DNA of 64,000 nucleotides from DASTFP01 sp963816855 (GTDB lineage Bacteria; Verrucomicrobiota; Verrucomicrobiia; Chthoniobacterales; Terrimicrobiaceae), in assembly GCA_963816855.1 (NCBI GenBank), contig CAWFMA010000026.1, positions 170,525-234,524 of the forward strand, written 5' to 3'. Positions 26,588-35,424 of this stretch are shown one piece after another (the first letter of the stretch is position 1; each line of letters begins with the position of its first letter). Below the pieces are notes generated by a model. That model did not search any database. It was not told the origin of the DNA and saw nothing but the letters and a program-made list of their open reading frames with translations. Made by a program: the position numbers and the translations under genes.

Positions 26588-26926
26588 ATGAAAAAGATCG
26601 AAGCCGTCATCAAACCCTTCAAATTGGAGGCGGTCCAGCAGGCTTTGGCCGAAATGGGAATCGGCGGAATGGCGGTCACCGAGGTCAGGGGCTTTGGGAG
26701 GCAAAAAGGTCGGCTCGAGCCTTTGACTGGCAATGAGCGAGCGGCTACTTTTCTGCCCAAGGTGAAAGTCGAGGTGGTAGTAGGCGACAGCCACGCCAGC
26801 AAAGTCATGCAGCTCATTGTTTCGTCGGCAAAGACGGGAAGATACGGTGACGGAAAGGTCTTTATCATTCCTATTGAATCCGCGATGCGGATCAGGACGG
26901 GCGAACAGGGCGACGCAGCGATTTAG
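26588..26926 (+). CDS. PII-family nitrogen regulatory protein with altered T-loop
   Basis: 113 residues, normal PII length (112). Conserved PII landmarks: IEAVIKPFKLEAVQQAL, MAVTEVRGFGRQKG, FLPKVKVEVVV, the TGRYGDGKVFIIP nucleotide-binding segment and AMRIRTGEQG. The T-loop between GRQKG and FLPK reads RLEPLTGNERAAT: the Tyr uridylylated in enteric PII (position 51) and the neighbouring Ser phosphorylated in cyanobacteria are both replaced. So covalent control by these routes is not possible, while ATP/ADP/2-oxoglutarate sensing residues look kept. The gene stands alone; no amtB is adjacent. Confidence 0.92.
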   Translation: MKKIEAVIKPFKLEAVQQALAEMGIGGMAVTEVRGFGRQKGRLEPLTGNERAATFLPKVKVEVVVGDSHASKVMQLIVSSAKTGRYGDGKVFIIPIESAMRIRTGEQGDAAI

Positions 26927-27049
26927 AACCAAATCGGGGAGGAGCCGTTCGGGCGGCGAGAAGGGTTCCTGGCGGCATCCTCCCCAGAGGTTTTCAAGCC
27001 CGTCGATTCTTTCCGGTTGTTTGTATTCCCTGGCCGGCGTGGCTAAACT

Positions 27050-27577
27050 TTGCGCTTGGTGGAATTCAACTGGAAATCCTGGCAACCCAGAGAGCGTGCG
27101 ACGCTCCTTTTTGTCGTCCGCGACGGAGAAGTGCTATTGATTCGCAAGAAGCGCGGGCTTGGCGCGGGAAAAATCAACGGCCCCGGGGGTCGGATTGAAC
27201 CCGGCGAGACGTCGCGCGAGGCCGCCATCCGTGAGACTCGCGAGGAATTGGGCATAGAGGCCCTCTCGCCGGAACTGCGCGGCGAGCTGCATTTTCAATT
27301 TCTCGATGGCTACAGCCTGCACTGCAGCGTTTTCGTCTCGACAGAATTTGTCGGACAGCCGATCGAGACGGTTGAGGCCGTCCCGCTCTGGACTCCCCTG
27401 GATGCCATCCCCTACGAAGAAATGTGGGCCGATGACATTTGCTGGCTTCCGAGGGTCCTCGCCGGTGAAAGAGTTCGCGGGTTCTTCCAGTTCAGCAACG
27501 AAACGATGATAACTTGCGAAGTGCTGGATGACGAGGGCGAGGGACTCGACACCTTCTCGTCTAATCCTTTTTTGTGA
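27050..27577 (+). CDS. NUDIX hydrolase (8-oxo-dGTP diphosphatase-like)
   Basis: About 175 residues. The Nudix box is complete: GPGGRIEPGETSREAAIRET then REELGI (GX5EX7REUXEE). Preceding FVVRDGEVLLIRKKRGLGAGKINGPGG and later WTPLDAIPYEEMWADDICW match the MTH1/NUDT1 group that hydrolyses oxidised purine nucleotides. Start is uncertain: TTG at 27050 or 27056, or GTG at 27059. A strong terminator-like hairpin follows the stop. Confidence 0.85.
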   Translation: MRLVEFNWKSWQPRERATLLFVVRDGEVLLIRKKRGLGAGKINGPGGRIEPGETSREAAIRETREELGIEALSPELRGELHFQFLDGYSLHCSVFVSTEFVGQPIETVEAVPLWTPLDAIPYEEMWADDICWLPRVLAGERVRGFFQFSNETMITCEVLDDEGEGLDTFSSNPFL

Positions 27578-27677
27578 GGAGATTATGCAAGGCAATCGAA
27601 AAATTGGCAAAAAGTGCTTGCGGTTGGAAAGACATTGGCTCATTTTACTGTCATTGAAGATTGTTCTGGGGGGAACA

Positions 27678-27717
27678 ACAGCCCGTCGTAACATTCGTTG
27701 CGGCGGGCTGTATCTTT
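27678..27717 (+). terminator. Rho-independent terminator downstream of the NUDIX gene
   Basis: An 8-bp stem ACAGCCCG (27678-27685)/CGGGCTGT (27704-27711), extendable inward by CCG-type pairs, followed by ATCTTTTT. It lies 100 bp after the NUDIX stop and just before pxpB, separating the two transcription units. Confidence 0.7.
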
Positions 27718-27733
27718 TTGAAGTGCCGGAGTT

Positions 27734-28423
27734 TTGCGCGTGGAGAACGTCTCAATTTCCGAATTTGGCCCTCAAGCTTTGCTTGTCCGTTTCGCCGAGA
27801 GCGTTGACGCGTCTTCCTTGGCTCGCTGTCGGGGGTTGCTCCGTGCGCTCGACCAAGCCTGCTTGGATGGCATCCGTGATCTGACCCCGGCATATTGTTC
27901 TTTGCTTCTTGAGTTCGAGCACCCCGAACAAGTTGCGAATCAACTGGGTGATTTGAAGGAGGTCATCAAATCCGCCAAAGCTTGGCCGGCGGAGGAGGCG
28001 CCTCTTCATGAGATTAGGGTTTGCTACGACGGGGCTGATATTGAGGAGTTTGCCCGCTGCGTCCGGCTTTCGGTCTCCAACGTGATCGCCCTGCATACCG
28101 CTCCGATCTACAGCGTATTCGTGATCGGTTTTTCCCCGGGCTTTCCGTATCTCGGCCCGCTTGATCCCCGACTCCACGCGCCCCGCCGCAGTTCCCCAAG
28201 GACTCGAGTAGGGGCCGGTTCGGTGGCGATAGGAGGTGAGCACACCGGAATCTATACCATTGCCTCGCCCGGAGGCTGGTGGTTGATCGGGCGCACGGAT
28301 AGTGAGGTGTTCTGCAGGGCGAAAGCAAGCGATGCCGGCAGCGGCGAGGCGTTCCTTTTGCGACAGGGTGATCGGGTGAAATTTCACGCGGTGACCACTT
28401 TGGGGACACAAGCCAAAAAATGA
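27734..28423 (+). CDS. pxpB: 5-oxoprolinase subunit PxpB
   Basis: About 229 residues of the KipI/PxpB (CT_C_D) family. Motifs: FGPQALLVRF near the start, VIGFSPGFPYLGPLDPRL in the middle, RTRVGAGSVAIGG then TGIYTIASPGGWWLIGRT, and LRQGDRVKF at the end. With PxpC and PxpA it cleaves 5-oxoproline to glutamate at the expense of ATP. The start is TTG at 27734 or GTG at 27740. pxpC starts 4 bp after the stop. Confidence 0.92.
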   Translation: MRVENVSISEFGPQALLVRFAESVDASSLARCRGLLRALDQACLDGIRDLTPAYCSLLLEFEHPEQVANQLGDLKEVIKSAKAWPAEEAPLHEIRVCYDGADIEEFARCVRLSVSNVIALHTAPIYSVFVIGFSPGFPYLGPLDPRLHAPRRSSPRTRVGAGSVAIGGEHTGIYTIASPGGWWLIGRTDSEVFCRAKASDAGSGEAFLLRQGDRVKFHAVTTLGTQAKK

Positions 28424-28427
28424 GATC

Positions 28428-29285
28428 ATGAGCCTCGTTCCGGTCCTGCGGGTCCTGACGCCAGGTGCGGGCGCTTCCATTCAGGACCTCGGGAGGAGCG
28501 GTTGGAAGCGGTTTGGAATTCCACCCGGAGGCGCGATGGATCTCGAATCAGCGCGCAAAGCGAATCTGCTGGTTGGAAATCACGAAGGTGCGCCGGTCCT
28601 CGAAATTCTCTTTGCCGGGGCAAGGCTTGAGCTGTTGAGAGCGGCTGAGTTGGCTTTGACGGGTGCCGACGTGGACTCGGGGTGTCCTCGATGGAGGAGT
28701 TTTTCCGCAGATTCTGGTTTTCTGATTACGCTTGCTTCGCTGCGCGCCGGAGTCTGGAGTTACCTCGCGGTAAGGGGAGGATTCGTGGCTCCCCGCTGGT
28801 TCAAGAGCGCTAGCGTTGACTGGCGCGCCGGTTTCGGCGAGGTTGCCCGGACGGGAAGTCTTTTGCATGGAGAGGATCTTCCGCGTTCGAGTGGCATTTC
28901 TTCTCGCTTTATTCCGGCTCTCCTTCGGGAACGATTCGACGAGGTTCCCGTAATATCTGTTTGGAGGGGGCCGGAGTGGGGCCAGTTTCCCGCTGCCGTT
29001 CGGGCGCGCTTTCTGGAAGAGGCTTGGCGCGTCTCCAGGCAAAGCGACCGCGCGGGATACCGGCTGGAGGGCCCCGAGCTTGAACTTTCCGGATTTCGCA
29101 TGCTGAGCGCTCCCCTGGCCGTGGGCACCGTTCAGGTTCCCGGAAACGGCCTTCCGATCGTTGTTCTTCGGGATGGGCCCACCGTTGGCGGATATCCGAG
29201 ACTCTGCCTTCTGGATCCGTCCGCTATTTCGCGATTTACTCAGTGCGCTCCGGAGACATGCGTTCGGTTTCGACTTGTCGGCTGA
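28428..29285 (+). CDS. pxpC: 5-oxoprolinase subunit PxpC
   Basis: 285 residues of the KipA/PxpC (biotin-dependent carboxylase-like, CT_A_B) family. The typical N-terminus is LRVLTPGAGASIQDLGRSGW with FGIPPGGAMD, followed by AELALTGADVD, a central VSVWRGPEWGQF-type segment, and GTVQVPGNGLPIVVLRDGPTVGGYPR near the end. It forms the second subunit of the ATP-dependent 5-oxoprolinase. Its TGA overlaps the ATG of pxpA by one base. Confidence 0.93.
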   Translation: MSLVPVLRVLTPGAGASIQDLGRSGWKRFGIPPGGAMDLESARKANLLVGNHEGAPVLEILFAGARLELLRAAELALTGADVDSGCPRWRSFSADSGFLITLASLRAGVWSYLAVRGGFVAPRWFKSASVDWRAGFGEVARTGSLLHGEDLPRSSGISSRFIPALLRERFDEVPVISVWRGPEWGQFPAAVRARFLEEAWRVSRQSDRAGYRLEGPELELSGFRMLSAPLAVGTVQVPGNGLPIVVLRDGPTVGGYPRLCLLDPSAISRFTQCAPETCVRFRLVG

Positions 29286-30019
29286 TGGACATAAATTGCG
29301 ATCTCGGGGAAGGTGAACGGCCGGAAAAAACGCGCCGCCTTCTGCGATGCGTGACTTCCGCGAACATAGCCTGCGGCGGGCATGCGGGAAGCGAACGCTC
29401 GATGCGCTCCTGTCTTCGGCTATGCGCCGAGTTCAAGGTGAACGCGGGCGCGCATCCTGGTTTTCCCGACCGGAGACATTTCGGGCGTAGTGAGATGCCC
29501 ATTTCTCCTTCGCGGCTGGAATTGCTTCTCGGGCACCAAACGGGTGCCCTTATCAGGCTGGCAGCGGAGGAGAAGGTCCCAATTGCCCATCTGAAGCTGC
29601 ACGGCGCGCTCTATCACGTGGTGGAGCGGGATCCCCGTCTGTCGAAAGTGTATGCCCGATTTGTAAGGGAGAATTTCTCCCAGATGCGCATCATCGGATT
29701 GCCAAACGGCTCGGTTATCTGCAGCGCGCATGGTCTCGGGATAGACGTTTGGGGGGAGATTTTCTCGGATCGGGAATATGGACCAGAGGGAGATTTGGTG
29801 CCCCGAAGCCGTCCGGGTGCGGTGATTCAGGATCTCGCCTTGATCAGAAAGCGGATGGAAACGTTTCTTCTGACGGGACGCCTGCCTTTGAGCAACGGCA
29901 GGACCCGAAAGATCGCGGCCAGAACCATTTGTGTGCACGCGGACTCGCCGGGATCTCCGCGCATCGCGCGGATGCTTGCCAGGCTCTGCGTCAGCGCTGG
30001 TCGTTCCGGTAGGACGTAA
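29285..30019 (+). CDS. pxpA: 5-oxoprolinase subunit PxpA (LamB/YcsF family)
   Basis: 244 residues from the ATG at 29285, which overlaps the pxpC stop. Family motifs: DINCDLGEG at the start, VTSANIACGGHAG, VNAGAHPGFPDR, HLKLHGALYHVV, EIFSDREYGPEGDLVPR and a final ICVHADSP. It hydrolyses activated oxoproline. The acidic segment GRRE(F)GR seen in many members is here RRHFGRSEM. The last 29 bases overlap the end of the convergent glycosyltransferase gene. Confidence 0.93.
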   Translation: MDINCDLGEGERPEKTRRLLRCVTSANIACGGHAGSERSMRSCLRLCAEFKVNAGAHPGFPDRRHFGRSEMPISPSRLELLLGHQTGALIRLAAEEKVPIAHLKLHGALYHVVERDPRLSKVYARFVRENFSQMRIIGLPNGSVICSAHGLGIDVWGEIFSDREYGPEGDLVPRSRPGAVIQDLALIRKRMETFLLTGRLPLSNGRTRKIAARTICVHADSPGSPRIARMLARLCVSAGRSGRT

Positions 30020-31982
30020 AGTCGAATGTCTCCGCGCTATGGCGCTTATATTTCGCGACGAGCCTGTCGAGGCTTGGTTCGAATCCTCGCAAAAGCACAG
30101 GCTCTTCGAAAAGTGCCCGATTGGTAAAAAGTGACCACATCTGAGGGCTGTATTGGCGTGCCGCCCAGGGCATGCCGATATTGAGAAGGAGAGGCACTCC
30201 ATCCGCGTCGGCGCGTCGCAGTGCCGCGATGAAGTCGTCGGCCGTATCGAGCCGGACCATCGAGGCGTCGTAGAGGTAAGGTGGGATGCAAAAGCTGGCG
30301 GTGCGCACCTGCTGCTGGGCGATGCTGGATGGGTCAAGCGTGCCCCGGCAGTAAACGACAGATTCGCGGATTTGCTGGAGCGGGTGCCGGACGATCCATT
30401 GCCGTAGGGGATTGGTGTAAAAGAAGTATCCGAAAACGATGAGCGCGGCCACCACGGGCGCCGCCAGCCCGACCTTCAGAAGGCGGTTGACAGACGAGCC
30501 CACGAGCATCGTTCCAACCGCGGCGCAAACGACTGCGCCGGGGAGGGAATAGATGATGTAGTTCTCATACAGAAGAAATCTTTTGAAAAAAGCGAAGACG
30601 AAGGTCATCGGCGGACAAACGGTCATGACCAATACGAAGGTGGCGGGCGCCCAGCCGGACCGCGCGAGGCAAAACGCTCCAAGAGCGATCAAACCGATTG
30701 CGAAGGAAGCAACCGTCAGGAAAAAGGCCGGGTTCTCCGCGTAGTAGGCCAGCCATTCCGGATATCCGGCGAGCGGTTGACCGCTTTTCGACCAGGGCGC
30801 GCCGCCAATCATGAAGCCGGCTGTGTTTCGGACCCACGACCAGCCGGAGACGAAGCCTTGAGAGGACACGAAGTCGAAATACTGCTTGGCCTGCGGATAC
30901 AGAGGAAACATGAATTGGAGAACCAGAGCCGCGGCGAGGACGTTCACGCAGAACCACCTGCTCGACAGCGCGCGGCGCGACTCGGGGAAGCCCTTTCCCG
31001 AAGCGATCAGCACGACCGTGGCAAGATTGAGCACGATCAGCACGAACAGCGTTCCAGGATAGCAATAAATGAGAGCAAACTCTGCCAATGCGAACGAGGC
31101 CCACCATCTCCAAAGACCCGTGATCATCGCTCTTCTCCAGCAGACAAAGAGAACAGGTACCAGAAAAACGAGCAGACTGTATCCGCGGGCCTCGCTTGCG
31201 TATCGAATGTGCCAGGGGTGAATCGCTAGCAGAAAGGCGGCAACAATGCCTTCACCGGGCATGGAGAACTCCCTCAGCAGCCACGCTATTGATCCGACCG
31301 CCAGCATCCCAAAGATCAGCGCGGGAACCCGGAACGGCCATTCGACCAGAGGGAAGCCCCGGGGTTTCACCAGAAAGTTCCAAATCTCTTCACAGGCTCT
31401 CGAGGCGATGCCGAAGAGGGTATGGCTATTCGGCCCTCTGCTGTAGCCGTAAACTGTCTCCACCCAATCGAAGTGCTTGAATTCCACTCCGCCCGTTTTT
31501 TTATTTGGTTTGAACTTCCCGTAGAGCGTCGTGCGCACGTTGAGCTCCTCGTCATCCCAGAACCCATGGTTCATGCGCGGAAGGCTGTACAACAGAGTCG
31601 TCAACATCGCGATGCCCACCAGCGGAACAAACCATCGACCGCTGCGAGAATTAATTCTGGCGTTGGTTGGGGTTCGGGGGCCGCCGCTCGACAACCTTGA
31701 GCTTCCCGCCCACCAGGGGCACAGGATGGCCAGCATCCCCAGTAGGGTGACGTTGATGGCGGCGGCGACCCAACCGTATATGCGCACGTAGTCCAGGGTG
31801 TCCATTTTGCCCTGAACCTGCGCTGCCGCTGCCCACGGCTTGGGCGCGATAAGCAGCCAGAGCGCCAGGATGCCAATGATTGCTCCCAAGACGAGCCGCC
31901 AGCGTCGCGTCGGATGACTCCTTTGCCAGAAGTTGAGAGCTGCTCGGATCGGCGAAGCCGCCAAATTGTTCTCAGATTTCAA
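29991..31982 (-). CDS. Integral membrane glycosyltransferase (GT39/PMT-like)
   Basis: 663 residues with about a dozen hydrophobic segments. The first periplasmic loop holds MNHGFWDDEELNVRTTLYG, with the acidic pair typical of GT-C enzymes using polyprenyl-phosphate sugars. Later RYASEARGYSLLVFL matches the second conserved GT39 loop. The C-terminal soluble part (about 530-663) is extracytoplasmic. It likely transfers a sugar from a lipid carrier to a cell-surface acceptor. It follows the MlaF-like gene by 9 bp on the same strand, and overlaps pxpA tail to tail by 29 bp. Confidence 0.8.
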   Translation of the reverse strand: MKSENNLAASPIRAALNFWQRSHPTRRWRLVLGAIIGILALWLLIAPKPWAAAAQVQGKMDTLDYVRIYGWVAAAINVTLLGMLAILCPWWAGSSRLSSGGPRTPTNARINSRSGRWFVPLVGIAMLTTLLYSLPRMNHGFWDDEELNVRTTLYGKFKPNKKTGGVEFKHFDWVETVYGYSRGPNSHTLFGIASRACEEIWNFLVKPRGFPLVEWPFRVPALIFGMLAVGSIAWLLREFSMPGEGIVAAFLLAIHPWHIRYASEARGYSLLVFLVPVLFVCWRRAMITGLWRWWASFALAEFALIYCYPGTLFVLIVLNLATVVLIASGKGFPESRRALSSRWFCVNVLAAALVLQFMFPLYPQAKQYFDFVSSQGFVSGWSWVRNTAGFMIGGAPWSKSGQPLAGYPEWLAYYAENPAFFLTVASFAIGLIALGAFCLARSGWAPATFVLVMTVCPPMTFVFAFFKRFLLYENYIIYSLPGAVVCAAVGTMLVGSSVNRLLKVGLAAPVVAALIVFGYFFYTNPLRQWIVRHPLQQIRESVVYCRGTLDPSSIAQQQVRTASFCIPPYLYDASMVRLDTADDFIAALRRADADGVPLLLNIGMPWAARQYSPQMWSLFTNRALFEEPVLLRGFEPSLDRLVAKYKRHSAETFDFTSYRNDQR

Positions 31983-31991
31983 AAGGCCCGT

Positions 31992-32822
31992 TTACGATTT
32001 CTGGTGGCCGAGCAGACGTTCAATGTACTCTTCGGAGGAAAGTTTGAGGGGCACGGGGCCATCCGCTTCTCCCTTGATAAATTGCTGAACTTCTGGATCC
32101 GGATGCTTCGAAATCTCTTCAGGCGTCCCGATGGCGATGATCGTTCCGGCACGCTTCCCCGCGCCGAGCACGATCATTGTGGTCCCGATGCGGAAAGCAC
32201 TCGTCATATCGTGGGTTACGACCACCGCGGTCATATCGAGCTTGCGAGTGAGGTCGAGGGTGAGTTGATCGATGACCGCGGTCATGATCGGGTCCAAGCC
32301 GGAGGTGGGTTCATCGCTGAAAAGGAGCTCCGGGTCGAGCGCCACGGCGCGGGCCAGGCCGACGCGCTTGCGCATTCCGCCGCTGAGTTCGGCGGGCTTC
32401 AAATTCTCGAAACCCGTGAGCCCCACAAGCTCCAGTTTCATCTTCACGACCAGGTCCACGATGTTCGGATCCACACGGCTGTTTTCGATCAGTGGCAGCG
32501 AGACATTTTCGCCGACGGTAAGAGATTGCAGCAAAGCGCCAAATTGAAAATTCATGCCGAAGCGAAGCCGGAGTTGATCCAGTTCGTTGTCCGACATGGA
32601 CGTGATTTCCTGGCCGAATATCTTGATGGAACCGCTGGTTGGCCGAAGCGACCCGATGATATGGCGGAGCAGCGTGCTTTTGCCGCACCCGGAGGTCCCC
32701 ATGATGATTACGGTGTCGCCCTTGTTTACGGTGAAGCTGATTCCGTTGAGGACAGTGCGTTTTCCAAACGCGCGCACCAGATCGCGCACTTCGATGACGG
32801 GTTCACTGATGCTTTGCGTCAT
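31992..32822 (-). CDS. MlaF/Ttg2A-type ABC transporter ATP-binding protein
   Basis: 276 residues. Walker A is GTSGCGKST, the Q-loop is in FQFGALLQSLTVGENVSLPL (typical of the Mla/Mce group), the signature is LSGGMRKRVGLARA, Walker B is LLFSDEPTSGLDP, and the switch is VTHDM. The C-terminal extension GTPEEISKHPDPEVQQFIKGEADGP is also typical. In other bacteria it energises lipid transport between membranes with MlaE and MlaD, neither of which is adjacent here. It lies in a minus-strand run with the hypothetical gene upstream and the GT39 gene downstream. Confidence 0.92.
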   Translation of the reverse strand: MTQSISEPVIEVRDLVRAFGKRTVLNGISFTVNKGDTVIIMGTSGCGKSTLLRHIIGSLRPTSGSIKIFGQEITSMSDNELDQLRLRFGMNFQFGALLQSLTVGENVSLPLIENSRVDPNIVDLVVKMKLELVGLTGFENLKPAELSGGMRKRVGLARAVALDPELLFSDEPTSGLDPIMTAVIDQLTLDLTRKLDMTAVVVTHDMTSAFRIGTTMIVLGAGKRAGTIIAIGTPEEISKHPDPEVQQFIKGEADGPVPLKLSSEEYIERLLGHQKS

Positions 32823-32841
32823 GGCTGAAGCGGCTGCGCGG

Positions 32842-33624
32842 CTAGTCCAGCACCAGCGTTTCTCCCCCGGCAGCCTGTTTCGTCCTCGTGAAGTCCCGAA
32901 GGGTATACGTAACGGTCAGAACCCTATCGGCCTGACGGAGCGGCTCTTGTCCCGCAACAGGATTGATCGCGCTGCTCGTTGACCGTTTGAGCCGGCGAGC
33001 AGCGGAGGAACCCAGCAGCGCATCCGAGACGAATATTTCATAGCGCCCTGAGGCATCCGGGGTGATCAGAGATTGCACCATTCCGGTAACATTGTAGGCC
33101 TGTGCGCCGGGGACGCCGTAGTGCGCCGATTCGATCTTCACGACCACCGGGGGAACCTCGTCGCGCGCAATCTCCCTCAGGATCTTTACATTGTCGAGCC
33201 AGAGCAAAACGGTCTGGTCGTTGATAACGGTTGTTCCTCGCTTGCCATAGTCCCGCACCGACTCGAGAACAAACTGCTGGCCCTTCCGGAAGGAACCTTC
33301 GGCGATACTGAAGTTGCTCGTGGCGACAGCGAGAAAGCGCCGGCTGGCTCCCGGAGAAACCGCCGGGGCTGGACTTTGAGGTCGAATTCCGAGAGCCGCG
33401 GCTTCGGTGGCTGTCACGCGCAACGGCCAATTGGGGTCCGCAAAAATCGGGTGGTTATACTGTCGCAGCCACTCGATGCGCGCCAATATTGCTTTGCTAA
33501 GAGCGCTGTCGGGTTCCGCGGATTGGGGGTAGAGCGCGCGCGAGCGATCAAGGCTCCGCTTGACTGCCGCGCCGAACTCGTCTCCGCCGCCAAGGGTGGC
33601 GCCGAGAGTTGCAACGATGATCAT
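32842..33624 (-). CDS. Hypothetical exported protein
   Basis: 260 residues from the ATG at 33624 (MIIVATLGATLGGGDEFGAA). The hydrophobic start is short, so export is possible but not certain; upstream in-frame codons (KAVFGL) would lengthen it if a non-ATG start is used. Visible segments include RIEWLRQYNHPIFADPNWPL, VLESVRDYGKRGTTVINDQTVLLWLDNVKIL and a C-terminal VTYTLRDFTRTKQ. No known domain recognised. It is 20 bp upstream of the MlaF-like gene, so it may be a functional partner. Confidence 0.6.
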   Translation of the reverse strand: MIIVATLGATLGGGDEFGAAVKRSLDRSRALYPQSAEPDSALSKAILARIEWLRQYNHPIFADPNWPLRVTATEAAALGIRPQSPAPAVSPGASRRFLAVATSNFSIAEGSFRKGQQFVLESVRDYGKRGTTVINDQTVLLWLDNVKILREIARDEVPPVVVKIESAHYGVPGAQAYNVTGMVQSLITPDASGRYEIFVSDALLGSSAARRLKRSTSSAINPVAGQEPLRQADRVLTVTYTLRDFTRTKQAAGGETLVLD

Positions 33625-33891
33625 CAGCCCAAAAACGGCTTTTCGCAGGGCATTACCTTTCCAGGCCCGGGGCGTCCTCGCTTTCGCTCTTCGCTTGGCT
33701 GCATCGCAATCAAACGCTGCGAGGCGGGGGCAGACCTTCTTTGTGGATCGGCCTCTTGCGGAAGCGTAGCACACCGCCCCGGTCTGAAACCATGTGATCC
33801 AAGGTCGGCGATCAGTTCGGAGGGCCCGGATACCGCTCCCGATATCATCGACGGTTTGGGGCACAGAAAAAAACAGCGGGCCCATGGGCAA

Positions 33892-34467
33892 TCAGTCCGT
33901 GAATCTCTCCTCGACTTTGCCCGCCAGGCCGGCACGTCGCACGAAGCCGGCCCGAGCTTTCACGCAGATCCCTTGGCGGGCCGCCCGCCAGACAGGAATG
34001 TCCGCGCGAGCGTCCCCAATGTAGTCGAATCCGGCCTTTCCGAACTTCTCAACAAGCCTCTGCGCCTTCTTCTTCGCTTTCAAATTGACCGAACCGTCGC
34101 TAGCGAGGGAACCGGTGAAAAATCCAAGCCGTTCCGCGATCGCTTCCGAGTAGGTGGCGTCCGCCGCCGTGGCAAGATAGACCGCCCGCCCGCCGGCGGC
34201 TTGGAACTTCAGCCAGTGAATGAGCGATTCACGCCATGGCAGCGCATCCAGATCCACTTTGGAGGACACGGAAACGGCCGCCTTAAACGGGGCACGGCCG
34301 TGACGGAGAAGAGGCAGCAGAGCGAGCAGCGTGAAAGGTCTATGCCTCAGCATATATTTGATTCCTTCCCAGAGCACGTCGGTGCGGATCAATGTGCCGT
34401 CAAGGTCCACGCACAACGGAACCTGATCATCCAGGGAGTGACCTTTCATGAAATCGGCCACTAGCAT
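33892..34467 (-). CDS. HAD-family hydrolase domain (phosphoserine phosphatase-like, UbiA-fusion type)
   Basis: 191 residues. HAD motif I is DLDGT (21-25), motif II a Thr in YLATAAD (near 97-103), motif III a Lys in KAKKKAQRL, and motif IV DYIGDARADIPVW. This domain is usually the N-terminal part of a longer membrane protein with a UbiA prenyltransferase domain. Here a stop follows VEERFTD, right where the linker to UbiA would begin, so it is either a stand-alone form or a truncated gene. It is first in the minus-strand run leading to the MlaF-like and GT39 genes. Confidence 0.75.
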   Translation of the reverse strand: MLVADFMKGHSLDDQVPLCVDLDGTLIRTDVLWEGIKYMLRHRPFTLLALLPLLRHGRAPFKAAVSVSSKVDLDALPWRESLIHWLKFQAAGGRAVYLATAADATYSEAIAERLGFFTGSLASDGSVNLKAKKKAQRLVEKFGKAGFDYIGDARADIPVWRAARQGICVKARAGFVRRAGLAGKVEERFTD

Positions 34468-34596
34468 TGCACACGTCCGCGGCGCTCGCAGCGAAATCCG
34501 TCACTCACTTTTCATCCGGCCGAAGGGGAGCGTTGTTGGGCGAACCGAGCGTTAGTCACAAGACTCATCGACGCATCCATGCGCTAGGGATCGGCA

Positions 34597-35316
34597 CTAA
34601 CGAAAGAGGTTGTATTTCAATATGCACCACATGGCTTTTAGACCGTCCCGACTGCGAATCTTCTTTCCCTCGGCATAGGTTCTACCGTGGTAGGATATGG
34701 CCACCTCATAAATGCGGGCGCTCATGCGGGCGACTTTCGCGGTGATCTCCGGCTCGAAACCGAAGCGATCCTCTTCGATTTCAATTGACTGGATGATCTC
34801 ACGCCGGAACGCCTTATAGCACGTCTCCATGTCTGTAAGGTTCAGATTGGTAAACATGTTAGACGCCAGGGTGAGAAGCTTGTTTCCGATGGAGTGCCAG
34901 AAATAGAGCACCCGATGCTCTTCGGATCCCACAAAGCGCGACCCGAAGACAACATCCGCCCTGCCTTCCAAGATGGGAGCGATCAATCTTGGATATTCCT
35001 TCGGATCGTATTCCAGGTCGGCATCCTGAATGATCAGGATGGGAGCGGAGGCCTGCGCGATGCCACTGCGCAAAGCGGCGCCTTTTCCGCGATTCACATC
35101 GTGTCGCAGGGCCTTCATGCGCGGATGGCGCGCCGCGCAGTTTTCCAGAATGGCGGTCGCACCATCGTTCGAGCAGTCATCAACGCAAATCAGCTCCGCG
35201 ACGGTCGGCTGCTTAAGCACCAGCTCGATGATCTCACCCAAAGTGTCCTTCTCGTTATAGACCGGCATGATCACCGAGAGACACGGAGTGTTCGGATCGA
35301 AAGGTAGCGGGCTCAC
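34597..35316 (-). CDS. Family 2 glycosyltransferase (dolichyl-phosphate mannose synthase-like)
   Basis: 239 residues with a GT-A fold: SVIMPVYNEKDTL, ICVDDCSNDGA (nucleotide binding), NRGKGAALRSGIAQA, IIQDADLEYDP (DXD-type metal site), and VFGSRF near the acceptor site. No C-terminal membrane anchor is visible, though KLLTLASNMFTNL-like segments are amphipathic. It likely charges a polyprenyl phosphate with a sugar, supplying donors such as the one used by the nearby GT39 enzyme. Confidence 0.9.
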   Translation of the reverse strand: MSPLPFDPNTPCLSVIMPVYNEKDTLGEIIELVLKQPTVAELICVDDCSNDGATAILENCAARHPRMKALRHDVNRGKGAALRSGIAQASAPILIIQDADLEYDPKEYPRLIAPILEGRADVVFGSRFVGSEEHRVLYFWHSIGNKLLTLASNMFTNLNLTDMETCYKAFRREIIQSIEIEEDRFGFEPEITAKVARMSARIYEVAISYHGRTYAEGKKIRSRDGLKAMWCILKYNLFR

Positions 35317-35424
35317 GGCAAGAATCTGGTGTCGAGTCGGGCCGAGCTTCCAACTAAGGCCGCTCCCTCTGAAACGGCCACAGCCCAGCGAAACTCTCTA
35401 TTCTTCCACATGCGCGGGGATGAA

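Noticed and set aside
30060..30095. tRNA-like T-arm GGTTCGAATCC with flanking CGAGGC/CCTCG
   Set aside because: No anticodon arm or acceptor stem; it lies within the well-supported GT39 gene.
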